From Acephala macrosclerotiorum (lineage: Eukaryota > Ascomycota > Leotiomycetes > Helotiales > Mollisiaceae): DNA of 64,000 bases. Within the stretch, counting starts at the first letter, position 1, and the number at the start of each line of letters is the position of its first letter. The stretch covers positions 1 to 64,000 of the forward strand of contig MU119487.1 of the NCBI GenBank assembly GCA_014904845.1, given 5' to 3'. The notes beneath the pieces were generated by a model. It was not told the origin of the DNA and did not search any database. It worked only from the letters and a program-made list of their open reading frames with translations. This document shows, piece after piece, positions 12,282 through 23,167 of this stretch. The translations under genes and the position numbers were made by a program.

Positions 12282-13685
12282 ATGTATCTCTTATTTAGAT
12301 TGCGGATCCTCGTAGTTCGAGGTCGCTTCATTCGTCTCTACTTTCTCACAAAATCCAACCCAGAAGCGATTCTATCGGGAACAGACATGGACTTCATTGC
12401 GTCGCTCATCCCAATCGCCATACCCGCCTACATGTCGATACAGACGGCACGGCTAGTTTTCGAACCGACCAGCTACGTCTCCTTCTTCGGCCTGTGTTGG
12501 GTTCCCTACCACGACGACCTACCATACCGGTTCCTGCGTGATCTTCTTGTCAGCGTATTTATCAATACAGTCTTGTCATTGCTGGCTCCTCGATTTCCAC
12601 GCCTATTGAAGGCATACAGCGCGGACGCGTTACCGAAGCTCCCATTCAACGCGCAGAAGCTGCTACCTGACAACGATTGGTGGATAATCGCATCTATCGC
12701 CATTTTTCTCTGCGGCTGGCTTGGCGATTCCATGGGGATGAATTTGCCGTATAGATTTATGGTGTGCCTGGCGCTATACACCTTCATCGCGGCTTCCACT
12801 ATCTACGGACTGCTCCACGCTGCGAGGGTACTATGGATTTACATTCGTCACTACCCCGAGAGACCGCCTCATGGGCTGGTTAATGGGATGCTGTGGCCGC
12901 CGCTGCATCAGCGTGCATTTGTGGTTGTGGTTGCCGCGCTCATTATAGGGATTGTGATGATGGGCCCGACAATCGGTCAATATTCCACAGGGGTATGGTC
13001 CACTGCACAGACCTTCCAGAGCTGGTGTCAGGGCGAGCGGGTAGGTTCCTTTTCTGTAGAATTGGGGGGCACGCAGCTGACAAAGGCTTTCTACCAGAGC
13101 GCGAATCATACCCTTACTCTTAAGTGCCGTATGATCATGGACATGCCATTACCTTCGCCCCCCAGACTAGACCAAGTATTCAAGTACGTTGGGCGACCGA
13201 AGGCTGCGGCTGTTGTCGCTCCTAGGACTCTTCCCCCTTCCGACTGGAGACTCGCTACAGATGAGGAGCGGGAAAGAGTCCATGCGTTCATCCGTGGCCC
13301 GGTGGGCAATGGGATGTCGCTTGCGTTCTTTGGCTTTTTCGTGCTGATGCTACCACTCGAGGACCAGGACCTTAAATGGCCCCAATTCGCCTCTGTCCTT
13401 GGTATATTCCACATCACACGGAAAGCGCCGTTTATATTCGCCTTCAACAATGTGTGTCTTTTGATGAACTGGGCCCGTTGGCTACGAAAAGTAGGTGCCA
13501 AGGGACCGTCATGGTCCTCTCTGGCTGTCTTGCCTGTCCTGTACGCTGTCGGGTACATGCATGAACGATCTACAGCTGCCCAAATCACTATCTCCATCAT
13601 CTCGGCACTAGTCGTTGGCCACGATTACAGTCACAGAGCTGTACCTCTACTTCTAATCCTGATACGCTTAGGCTATGGCGACTAA
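12282..13685 (+). CDS. Multi-pass membrane protein of unknown function
   Basis: A single uninterrupted frame of 467 residues. About ten hydrophobic segments are visible, for example FLRDLLVSVFINTVLSLLA, WWIIASIAIFLCGWL, FMVCLALYTFIAAST, FVVVVAALIIGIVMMGP, MSLAFFGFFVLMLPL and AVPLLLILIRLGYGD. This predicts a polytopic membrane protein with a larger loop at about residues 225-330 that carries two cysteines. The first ATG is at 12282, but the ATG at 12387 (MDFIASLIPIAIPAYM) begins directly with a hydrophobic segment and may be the true start; the 35 residues before it are basic and poorly conserved in character. I do not recognise the family. It stands alone between two decayed loci. Confidence 0.6.
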   Translation: MYLLFRLRILVVRGRFIRLYFLTKSNPEAILSGTDMDFIASLIPIAIPAYMSIQTARLVFEPTSYVSFFGLCWVPYHDDLPYRFLRDLLVSVFINTVLSLLAPRFPRLLKAYSADALPKLPFNAQKLLPDNDWWIIASIAIFLCGWLGDSMGMNLPYRFMVCLALYTFIAASTIYGLLHAARVLWIYIRHYPERPPHGLVNGMLWPPLHQRAFVVVVAALIIGIVMMGPTIGQYSTGVWSTAQTFQSWCQGERVGSFSVELGGTQLTKAFYQSANHTLTLKCRMIMDMPLPSPPRLDQVFKYVGRPKAAAVVAPRTLPPSDWRLATDEERERVHAFIRGPVGNGMSLAFFGFFVLMLPLEDQDLKWPQFASVLGIFHITRKAPFIFAFNNVCLLMNWARWLRKVGAKGPSWSSLAVLPVLYAVGYMHERSTAAQITISIISALVVGHDYSHRAVPLLLILIRLGYGD

Positions 13686-15526
13686 GACAAGAGCTCTTTC
13701 TTTATCCAATAATTCTTTCTGAGTTTGAAATCGAGGAGGGTGTTATGAGTGATGATGTTCTTGGGACAGGTGCCAGATGACTTGGAATGTCGAAACTGTT
13801 GTAGAAAATTAGATGCGCTTTGTAACAAAGAATTTGATATATAGCTCTTAAAAGATAGCCTTGTTCATAGGGAAAAATAAGAGAGGAAAGATGCGAAGGC
13901 AAAAGGAGACAGCCATTTTTTAGAATATTTAGACCTTAGGTTAAATGCACAAGGGCTCATAAATATCTAAAAAAGGCTCTTTAAAAAGCGCAAAGAAAAA
14001 ACAGCAGAAATTGAAAAGGACAAGAACAGCGCCGAAGTCCTTTCCTAGAGCTCGTTTTTCAAGCGGCTTGCAAGTATTTCTACAAGACTATTTCAGCTGG
14101 TTAGGAATCTTCTGCTTACTATAGTCGTTAAACTCATTGTTGTCAATCTGCTAATTGTTATTACTAAGTTTCCTATTGCTAACCATCTCCAGATCGCCGT
14201 TTTGGCTTTCATCCTGAATCACTATTTCGTAAAGTTTCTCGCCCTCGAAAACGAAGCAATTTGCAATTAGTAAATCAAATAATTAATTCATTTTTCAGAG
14301 TATAATCGCTTTGTTCGAACCAAGGAAACTTGACATTAGTAATAAATTAGTAATTAAAACGATTATTAAAAAAAAAAGAAAATAAAAAACGCTCAAAGTA
14401 ACGATTATATTAACTTCCAACGTCAAACAAGCAAAATGTTCGAGATCAACTTGAACAAGAAATAGAACTATTTATAAAGAAAATGTCCGAAATTCTGTCT
14501 TTACTAATATATCTCCGAATGTACTAACTTCCGTTTAACTTTGCGCGAGCAAAAAAAAACAATTGAACGAGGATCGAGAGAACGAGCTTCGAAAGTATAT
14601 AGAGTCTACTTTTCAAAACCGTAGAATAACCGCCCAATGGCACTTCTTCGCTTGTCGAGTTGATCCATTAACAGCTACCAGTGATTGTCACTTTTTACTC
14701 CTCGATAGCAATCTCAATGTGGGGCTTTCTCGTACGGAAAATGTCCAAAATGCCCTTAGCTGCACTAGTAAAGCACCGGGGCCTCGCTTGACACAATATA
14801 AAAATCCCTAAAGCCCTCAGACAAAGAACCAAAACATTCGTATCATCTGCGATCGGTTGCAATATAAGCTTTGTGCTTTGGACCGTAGTCACACCTCCTG
14901 CTATTACGCCACTTCCGCCACCTCAGCTCCTCTGCCGCTGCCGCTGCCGTAGGACGAAGCCTGTTCCCCTCCGCTCCTCCCAGAGTTCTTGGAACTCGAC
15001 GACGGCGTGAGTAGTCATTGGAGATTGCACACTCCCCCCTTCCAACCGCTTTGATCCTCAGACTTATCGTTAGAAACGAGGTTGGTTTCTTGACGAGGAA
15101 GAGTAGGTTCGGCAGCAGCTGGAGCCCCAAGACCGTCAAGGGAAGCCTTAGGAAATGGATAGCGGCTCTTGCGAGAGGTGGAAGAAGGTTTAGAGAGGAG
15201 CGGCAGAGGGGTGGAAGAGGGGCGGAAGAGGGGTGGGAATTGTTTGTCGAAGCTAGCAGCTGACTTGGTGAAAGGGAACTTGAATGTTTGAGCCTCACTT
15301 GAGGCAGTTCACTGTATTTTTGAGAGGAGGATGTCTGATGTGTTTTTGATCTGGATCATCACTTGAAGACCAAGTTCCAATGTCCCACATCGGCAGGTAC
15401 AATCGGAGCAGCAAAAATATGCCCCCCATTTGAAATCCCAGAGAACATATATTGAGATCTCCAGCAAGAAAAAGAATCGGGTATTATCCGCGACGCCTTA
15501 TCAACCCATACTCCAAAGCTCTCTCC
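13686..15526. other. Intergenic with AT-rich relic and low-complexity tract
   Basis: 13915-14560 is moderately AT-rich, with an isochore-like patch at about 14280-14420 that is probably a small RIP-affected repeat relic. 14890-15290 contains an open minus-strand frame of 151 residues that is S/L/P/A/R rich and matches nothing I know. 15490-15660 is C-rich on the plus strand, the 3' end of the next gene. No gene is supported. Confidence 0.45.
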
Positions 15527-16560
15527 TCAGCCCTTATTCTCCCACACCCTCTGAGTCTCCAACTCCACATCCCCAGCCCCCATCTCCCTCCCTGCAAAAA
15601 ACTTACCCCTCATCCCCAACTTCTTCTCCGTAACCCACTTCCTCGCCCAGACCAACCCCCTCACCAAACAAAAGATCAAGCAAATCGCCACCGCAATCCC
15701 AAACACATATCCGACCACTGCTCCTTTTCCCACTCCTCCGATATTCGTCGTCTTCCCTGTAGCAGAATCGATAACGTTATTCGGAGGGTTGAAATTCAAA
15801 AAAGAATAGACGAAATAGTGCTTTGTTGCGTAGGTGATGTATGCTAGACCGAGATAAAGGATTAGGATGATTACCAACCACAATAAATGAATCCACGGCG
15901 CGGGATTGATTCTCGTGAATATGATTTCGAACAGTGCGAAAGCGGAATTCATAGCGTGTTGGGAGATGTTGGACCAGAGTGCGAAGGTCGTATTGAAAGA
16001 GGAGAATAGGATGGCCCAGTAGACGATGGTGACGAGGAAGGGGTAGGCGGTAATGCTGGACCAGAAGAGGTAGTGCAGGGCTTGAAGGGGTCGAGGGAGT
16101 CGGTTGAGAAAGGGTGTTCCTCCGTTTATTGCGTAAGAGAAGGTGTGGATGGCGGCGATGGCGAAGTAGCAGCAGGCACCCCAGTAACAGAGAACTGTGG
16201 AAGGAATTAGCAAAGAGTGATGAATGGAAAGGTTAGCGAAGAATGTCTTGGCAAAGCATACTGGTGAAGAAGGATAAGGACTTGTGAACATCGTGAATGC
16301 TATATCCCTCCTGGTTGCTAGCTTCCCATCCAATGATGAAGAAAGTGACAGTGAAGGCGTAGAGTGACTGGATGCAATGTCAGTACGAACAATGTTAAAA
16401 TCTGAAGGATTGAATATAAGACGTAACTTACAATCAAGGCCCTGCAACCAAAGAGCACCCACGGCGGCAGCAACCACGACGTCTCAAACCGATGACTCGG
16501 ATCCCAAAGATCATGTCCAAACTGAAAAGCCTCAGACTTGTTATATTTCCATTTCACCAT
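15527..16560 (-). CDS. Fungal membrane protein, rolling-stone / FAR-17a-AIG1-like
   Basis: Three exons on the minus strand: 16560-16432, 16367-16262 and 16194-15527. The introns are 64 and 67 nt with donors GTAAGT and GTATGC and acceptors CAG. The spliced product is 300 residues. It starts MVKWKYNKSEAFQFGHDLWD, followed by RFETSWLLPPWVLFG and five or six hydrophobic segments (LYAFTVTFFIIGW; YWGACCYFAIAAIHTFSYA; a WSSITAYPFLVTIVYWAILF segment; LLWLVIILILYLGLAYITY; GAVVGYVFGIAVAICLIFCL). A basic cytosolic tail ends the protein. The WDPxHRFETSW start is known to me from fungal proteins annotated as FAR-17a/AIG1-like or rolling-stone-like; the function is unknown. The 3' part of exon 3 is G-rich on the coding strand, unlike the 5' part. 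Confidence 0.6.
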
Positions 16561-17202
16561 CTTGTCTTCGTCCCCTCGCGCTCTTCCTATCCCAACTCAG
16601 GTTATAAACGAATGTCGTCCGTATACCAGATACAAATCTTCTCTCAGCCTCCTCTCAAGATTCCACGCACGATCTGCGACGGCAGCACCACTATTTGACT
16701 TCAGAAATCATTCGATGTGAAAATCTTGTATTTGCATGAAGAGGAGACTCGAGAGAGAGCCACAATTGTCGTCGTCGATGGTTCCCACCTCCAAAACCTG
16801 CTGCAAGAGATGGAATCCTGGTTGGCCTTGTCGGGTTTTGGTTCCAGATTGGGAGAGATGAACGAGGGGTGATGCACGATAGATTGAAGATGGAGATCTT
16901 TGGTGGAGGGTGGTGTTTTGAGTGTCGGATAAGAAGTTTGACGGTCAAGATGGAATCAGATGTTTGGATTTGAGGAAAATATTCTTTGGGAGATTAGATG
17001 GAGACTGAGTCGTCATTCTGTTTGCTTTTGGGCTGGCGTTCTCAGCTGAATTTTGGCGAAGCACAAGGCTGTGTTTTTTGGCGAAGGTGCGCTGAAAGTG
17101 AAGAATCCAGTGGTGATCGATCCATGCCTGTCTTGGACATCGCTGGGAAGCGCTATTCTCGTCTAAGAAATTCAGATCACATTCTGCATCGATAAGCAAG
17201 CA
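16561..17202. other. Intergenic; no gene seen
   Basis: This holds the upstream region of the minus-strand membrane-protein gene at 15527-16560 and the 3' flank of the decayed hydrolase. Open frames of 60-85 codons on both strands show no family features. Confidence 0.5.
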
Positions 17203-18122
17203 TCACCATGTCGGCATTGAAGTGGACGAAACCTTCGAGAACCTTTTGATACATGGCAACTCCTGAAAATCCGTCCGAGATATATTAAACTTATGGGGCA
17301 CCGCATCGAAATTCCTCATGACGGCTTCAGTGTGGTGTGCGACGACGCTGTGGCCTTCTTCCAGGAATCTGGTGTGCGCACTGAGGCGCAGAGAAGCCGC
17401 ATGCTCTGCCATACCGAATGGACAATTGGCGTCCTCTGTTCCATGCCAGATGGTCAAGTCTCTGCCGACGAGATCGACATCTTCCAGGTTGAATCCCCAG
17501 TCAAGGGACGGCAGATGTGCTTCCCGCAAGATACCTTTGGCGCCTCCTCTGCAGCTTTCTAAGTTGACCTTTAGCAAAGCTTTCTGATCCTTCTCCGGCA
17601 GATCTTTCGAACTCTTCTCGAACATATCCTTCAGCTTCTTAGGGTCTGGATCGCGGGCCACGCCCCCTCGTTGCCAATCTAACATCCATCCAAGGATTCC
17701 AGGTGTCCAGAACGAAGAACATCACCGCTCTACGCGACAGACTCATACCTTCGTACCGAACGACAGCAGATATATGGCAGATACGATTTGGCCTCCGAGG
17801 CATTTCTCTGCGGGTAAATTCTTCAGACCGGCGAACGCATATGGCCCTCCACCGATACTCAGGACTCGAAACTGGGAGACATCAAGATGCGCTGCGAGTT
17901 CGAGGATATCTGCAGGAGAGGAGAGAATGGTTCTTTTCGGATCGTGCGATGAGAGACCACTACCAGGTCGATCAGGGCAGATAACGCGAAGGCTATACTT
18001 CAGTCCGAGAGCATCCCACAAAGTACCTTCGATTGGTAATTTCGTGCTATTCGTATCCCCGTACACGCATCAGGCTATGGTCCGGCCATCGGACAAGGTC
18101 AAAGTGTGAGTTTCTGCAGACA
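17203..18122 (-). pseudogene. Decayed alpha/beta hydrolase
   Basis: From 18122 leftward the sequence reads MSAETHTLTLSDGRTIA, a TGA stop where tryptophan is expected (A-W-x-x-YGD), then YGDTNSTKLPIEGTLWDALG, RVICPDRPGSGLSS, VLSIGGGPYAFAGL and LTIWHGTEDANCPFGMAEH, ending with EEGHSVVAHH. These are the typical blocks of a fungal alpha/beta hydrolase, with the catalytic Asp in HGTED and His in EEGHS. Lesions: the early stop, loss of the HGxPG oxyanion segment between YGD and LWD, the nucleophile elbow reading SIGGGP where G-x-S-G-G is expected, a one-base slip after LSFGTK, and a second frame change before MLDWQRGG. It is clearly not functional. Confidence 0.75.
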
Positions 18123-19756
18123 TGAGGATCTCGAGACTAGACAGTCGACAGTTTGTTTCCAGAGGCGAACCGAAAGGAAGCTATCATGGGTCTCGTGAAG
18201 CCACATCCGACATCGTGGAGAGGACAACGCCCTCAACACAACCTCAATGTTTCGACCTCGCGGCACAGCACCACGAGGCTTTGAAACAGCCTTCCCTCCT
18301 TCCCATCACGCTTCCAGGCTTCCTTCAACAGCCCCGAACCGAGATTGCAGTCCTGATCTGTCCCCAACGTCCGCCACCGACATTCTCTTCCCCTATCCGC
18401 ATGATTGGTGATGGAAGCCTGTCTTGACGCCTACATGCGCCATCTATCGAACGTCGGCACCGATCCCCGCATCGCGATGCAATAACGGGTGCACATATAG
18501 CCCAGCTTGGGGGTTTGCTATCCTTATCAGTGCTCAGCCCCGGATTCGACCGTCACATTCAAATTTTGGAAGTGTTCACGGTTACGTGACGCGGAGTCCG
18601 GAGTTCATTTCATGAGATGAAGAAACTATTGATGTCTCTCGTAGAATTTCGTCATGTATTGGCCGTGAGATGAGAGTGGAGATATCTCTCTATTACTTCA
18701 AATTGTTCAATTAGACGGGGACGAGCTTGACATCCATTGACAGGATGACAGGATGACAGGTAAGAAAAGTGCGTGTGTGGCTTTTCCGCAATCAACTGCA
18801 TTAATTGCAGCCAAAACCCGCCTCCAATCGTTCCCAATCGTTCCCCCTGAGGCGCGTGCAAACTTCCCCAGGCGACGGTGAAGCCGATCAAGCCCTGTCC
18901 GGGCCGAGTGCAACGAGTGTGCCTGCCATGCGACCTCCAGGGCCGGTCAGGTTTATTTATTGAATTTCTGCATTGGGACACACCCCAAAGACGCATCTGG
19001 AGGCAGCCCCTCCTTTTGCAGATGAGCAGACGCCGTGACCACATTCATATATTTTACTCGCCATCCCCTGAGGACGTGAAAGCTCTTGCTGAAGTTTGCT
19101 CTTCTGGCCAGTTGACGCCTCGCACGGTGCACCACAGCTGCGTTCCCAATTGAACGGAGTGCAGACGAAGTATTTTGCGTCTAGAACGGGCGATCCTGCA
19201 CGGAGCAGAATTTCTATTTCCAGCGTCTTGTTGCGGCAGGCCTGTGACCCTCGAACGGACGAACCCCCAAGCGAGGCCCAAAGCTTCCACAGCTCGGCAG
19301 CGAGCAGTTCACTGACGAGAATTGCAATCCACGTTCCGGGCGAGGCCTCGAGCTAAGGTTACAGTATTCGTTGGTGGAGGAAGAGTCCGATGATCCCCCC
19401 TCAACTTCACTTCTCTTCAACTCGCCTGGACGCTGCACCTATCCGTGCGAGGAAGCTCAACCGTGGCCGTCAATCACGAAGTCAATCAGAGGAACCTACC
19501 CACCGCGAGACGGGAACAACAGGATCATAACTCTATTTCCAAACAACCGTCTCTTCCCAACCCCTCTTCTGCATCGTCTCGCCTCAATCTATCCAAGGGT
19601 TCACGCCTGCGCCGAGAGCGAGAACCGCAGCCAGCCAGCCAATGCCAACCTCGCCGTCGATGTAGTGGCACCACTACCCAAGCCCGTATTCGTGCATAAG
19701 TGCCCGCAGCTTGCAGCTTGCAGCTTGCAGGTTCAGAACCACATACATCTGCAGTC
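18123..19756. other. Intergenic; no gene supported
   Basis: Many overlapping short frames on both strands, none with a recognisable family. A duplicated short word (gacaggatgacaggatgacagg) occurs near 18740, and a triplicated gcttgcag word at 19706-19730 lies just upstream of the next start. The right-hand part probably holds the promoter and 5' leader of the gene at 19757. Confidence 0.45.
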
Positions 19757-22187
19757 ATGGCGACCACCAACACCCACATCACGACCAACAGTCGCAGTCA
19801 CTTCTCCTTGTCTTCGTCTTTGGGTGGAATATCGTCGTCGTCTGATGGTGATGGTGAAGGGGATACGGATACTGGATTTCCGATTTTTCTGCAGCCGTTT
19901 GCATATTCGGAACCTACACCTGAACGAGAGCCTGAAGTTGAAGTCGAGCGAGAAGGAGAATTTGAAGAGAATATCAGGGAGGAGGAAGTGAATGAAAACA
20001 GACCGGATAGCGAAGTCTTTCTACCGCCAAGCGTATTCAAGGCTGAGGATTCCCACTCGACGACCGGTTCGAGAGGGGGCAGTGGCACCACGACGCCGAG
20101 GAACGAGATACCGCAGGAACATCGACACACATTCGGATCACCCGGTACCTCACCCGCAGACAGGATGGGCACGGCCGCAGACACAATGAAGGAGGTTCAT
20201 ATTCAGGTTCCTGGTCATCCGATCCCATCCATGCAAGGAGCCTTCGCAGAATCGATGCTGGAAGCCAACGAAGCGCCCACAACTCCGATACCGAAAAATC
20301 GACCTGGAAACGCCGCTGCGAGGAGGAAATTATTGTTGGATCAGGACGATGGGGAGGAGACGCATGCTGCGAAGTGGAAACAGAGGCCTGGTCAGCGGTA
20401 CCATGAATTATGGAAATTGATGGCGCAGATTTCGTTCGGGGTGTATCTGCTCATGAATGGGATTGCGAAGGATGATGATCAGGTCATGTCCATCTTACAA
20501 GGACATGTGGATGAGGTAGATGAGTTCCTAGAGATGACATTGGAGGATTTCGATTTGGCGCAGGAGGATATTGAGGACAGGTTAAAGTTCTTGAAGTTGC
20601 CGTTGGAGAATATCATCATCTTCGATGCGATGCTGGAGGATCGACAGTTTAGACTACAGATTGTGAGTGGGAATGAGAGGATCGAACATGTTATTACGAG
20701 GACGGCGACGGCGATGAATGATGCGTTGAAGGATGTAGAACAGGGTCTGAATGCGTGTAAAGAGTTCACGATATACTTGGCCGAGGAAGAGAAGAACGAG
20801 GCCTGGATGAGGGGACGACCGGATATGCAGAAGGTTTTTGATGCGATGAAGGGAAACGTCGAGGGGTGGTACAAAGCCTATGTTTTACTGCAGACCAAGG
20901 GAAACCATCTTGGGGTAGCATTGGTGCAACTGGGATCAATAGTGGCAGAGATGGATCGTCGCGCGGGGGATATCAGTAGGAAGTCAAGGGTAACTCTTCT
21001 TTTCTTTTTCCAAATTCGCAACATTGACCAAAAAGCAGTTCTCGACACAGCCATCATCTACAATGCCTATGGCTTCGCCTCCAACTTCCCCTCCACAGTC
21101 CAAAGAAATGCGACGCTCCATGTCGAAGAATCTCCCGTCTGACCCGAACCTTATTACTCCTGCTATACGAGCCACTCTCCCTGCCTTCCAATTAGTACAA
21201 GATCGTGAACGGACACCTTCCAATGCCTCGGAAACATCTTCAGAAGTCGAACAACCAGAACCAGATTTCATTCTCAAACCGAGAACTTACAGTCCTGCCC
21301 CGTCACCAAAGCCTCCTTCTCCACCCGCGGTTCAAGAAGCTCCTCCGCCAGAACTTACGAAACGATCGAGTCTGCGGGAACGCTTCTCGCTGAAACGAAA
21401 AGAAACTCCTTTAGGTCTTACACATAAAGCTGCAGACTCGATTCCAGATGAAGAATACTGGGGGCCCCGCCACCGAATCGTCTCTTCATCACAGCGAGAA
21501 CGACCACGGGAGATATCAATCCATAATGACCGACCACGCCAAAACTCAAACACCCATTCCCACCACGAAACTCGTCCCCGCGATAGGTCCCTAAATACCC
21601 CACCCTCCCGTGGCCTCGATTCGGCATACTGTTCCGACTTCGAGAAGAATTCTTCGCCATCAGCGGCTCCTCCTCCATCAATACCACTCCATCAAACACA
21701 CTCCCAGACCTCACAAAACAGTACCTCTCGTCCCTTCCATCAAAACCCCATCCCCAGTCCCCTAAGCGATCAGCAATTCTTCCGCCCCGTCCAAGCCTCA
21801 CCCCACTCCCCCCTCCAACGACCATGGACAGCCGGCCCTTCCAATCCACTACACATGCACAGCAACTCCTCGACCTCCAACCTATCCCAACGCAACAACT
21901 ACCACGCTCACACCCCTTCTCAGCTCGGCAATCGTCGCGGCGCCCCTTCCGCTATGGGTATGAGCGTAATGACAGATTTCACAATGATGACGGAAGGAGG
22001 GACGGAAAAGAAGGTTAAGAAGAAACGGAGTGCGTTTGGGTGGTTGAAGAAGGCATTTAGTTTGTCAGAAGAGGAGAAGAGGGCGTTTGAGGAGAGGAGA
22101 GTGCAGGCGGAGGGGGAGAGGGAGGAGTGGAGGAGGATGAGGGGGGAGGTTGCTAAGGGGTGGAGGGATGGGAGGAGGGTGAGATGA
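19757..22187 (+). CDS. Conserved fungal protein with helical core and disordered flanks
   Basis: Two exons: 19757-20989 and 21036-22187 (or 21039), with a 46 nt intron (donor GTAACT). The spliced product is about 795 residues. Residues 1-200 are acidic and low complexity (DGDGEGDTDTG, PEREPEVEVEREGEFEEN). Residues about 210-410 form a predicted helical, charged domain (RYHELWKLMAQISFGVYLLM; DEVDEFLEMTLEDFDLAQ; KLPLENIIIFDAMLEDRQF). The second exon is Pro/Ser/Arg rich and disordered, and ends with a basic amphipathic helix (KKKRSAFGWLKKAFSLSEEE) that could bind membrane. I do not recognise a named family. The ATG at 19757 was chosen because the upstream in-frame part is repetitive leader-like sequence; an in-frame GTG lies further upstream. 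Confidence 0.7.
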
Positions 22188-23167
22188 GCCCATAACCCTG
22201 TCACACACTCTCTCGACTTGCTACATTCGAACCGAATACATGAAACAGATCTGGTATCGAAGTCGAAGAAGGAGAACAGTAATACGATAATACTGAGCCA
22301 CAACCACACAAAAAGGAGCCAAGAAACACACCACATACTACGAATAATACCGAGAAAGATCTGCCGTTGTTGCTGTTGATCATAAAATGTCCAGTCTGTT
22401 GGCATAATACTTGTACGATGTTGATACCCGTCCGATGCACATCTTTTTTTTTGCTTTGTTTGAGTCTTTTTCTTGTGAGATGTATTATAGCGAAGCAAGC
22501 TTGCTATTTGAGCGAGTTGGGTCAGTTTGATTTGTTGACTGATTGAGGGCATGGCGTTTGGGAGGGAATTGCATACACACACAATACTCGAGATGCTTGG
22601 GAGGAAGTAAGGGGTTGTGTTGTGGTGGAGCTTGGGGTGGATTTGAGAAGGGGGAGATGTACGGATAGTGAGATTGAGAGATGATAGAGTTGGGTGGGGA
22701 GGGATGAGGGGTAGAGATGAAAGATGAAGAGTAGAGTGAATGATAATCTCTGTTCCCTGCCAGCACATTTGTGCCTTTGAAATTGTGAACGTCGACATCC
22801 TCTCATAGTTGTAGGAAGGAAAAGGGGTATATAAGCAAGTGCTTTTTCGCATCTAGTGCTCATTAAAACATAGAATCTAGCTAAATAATGCTTGACGGTT
22901 ATCTGCATGTTGATAGGCTTTCCACGTAATGTTAGCTTCGTATTATCGGTTCTCGTTGTTTTTGGTGATTTTGATTCGATTTAACATCAAGTATTCAATG
23001 TTTTATTTCACATCTAAGGCTTATATTTTCATTATAGTCGCCATGTCGCTATCAATGTCCTCCGCTTTATCTCCAATTCAATTTCGTTACTGGCAACTCA
23101 ATCTCAAGCATTATCACGCCTTCGATTTCTCTATCTCGCTTCAAGTTCAACGCCTGTCAACCCTTAT
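22188..23167. other. Intergenic between converging genes
   Basis: The left half is G-rich on the plus strand (22540-22740), continuing the composition of the end of the previous coding region, and probably includes its 3' untranslated part. The right half is ordinary. A minus-strand open frame of 310 codons at 21920-22852 overlaps the end of the preceding gene and is a compositional artefact. Confidence 0.45.

Noticed and set aside
14843..15298. 151-codon minus-strand frame as a gene
   Set aside because: Low complexity (Ser/Leu/Pro/Ala/Arg), no family, and composition alone explains the absence of stops.
18122..19756. Several 60-130 codon frames on both strands
   Set aside because: They overlap each other, have no family features and no splice-consistent joins.
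21920..22852. 310-codon minus-strand frame as a membrane protein
   Set aside because: It overlaps the end of the plus-strand gene at 19757-22187 and arises from the C-rich complement of a G-rich tract.
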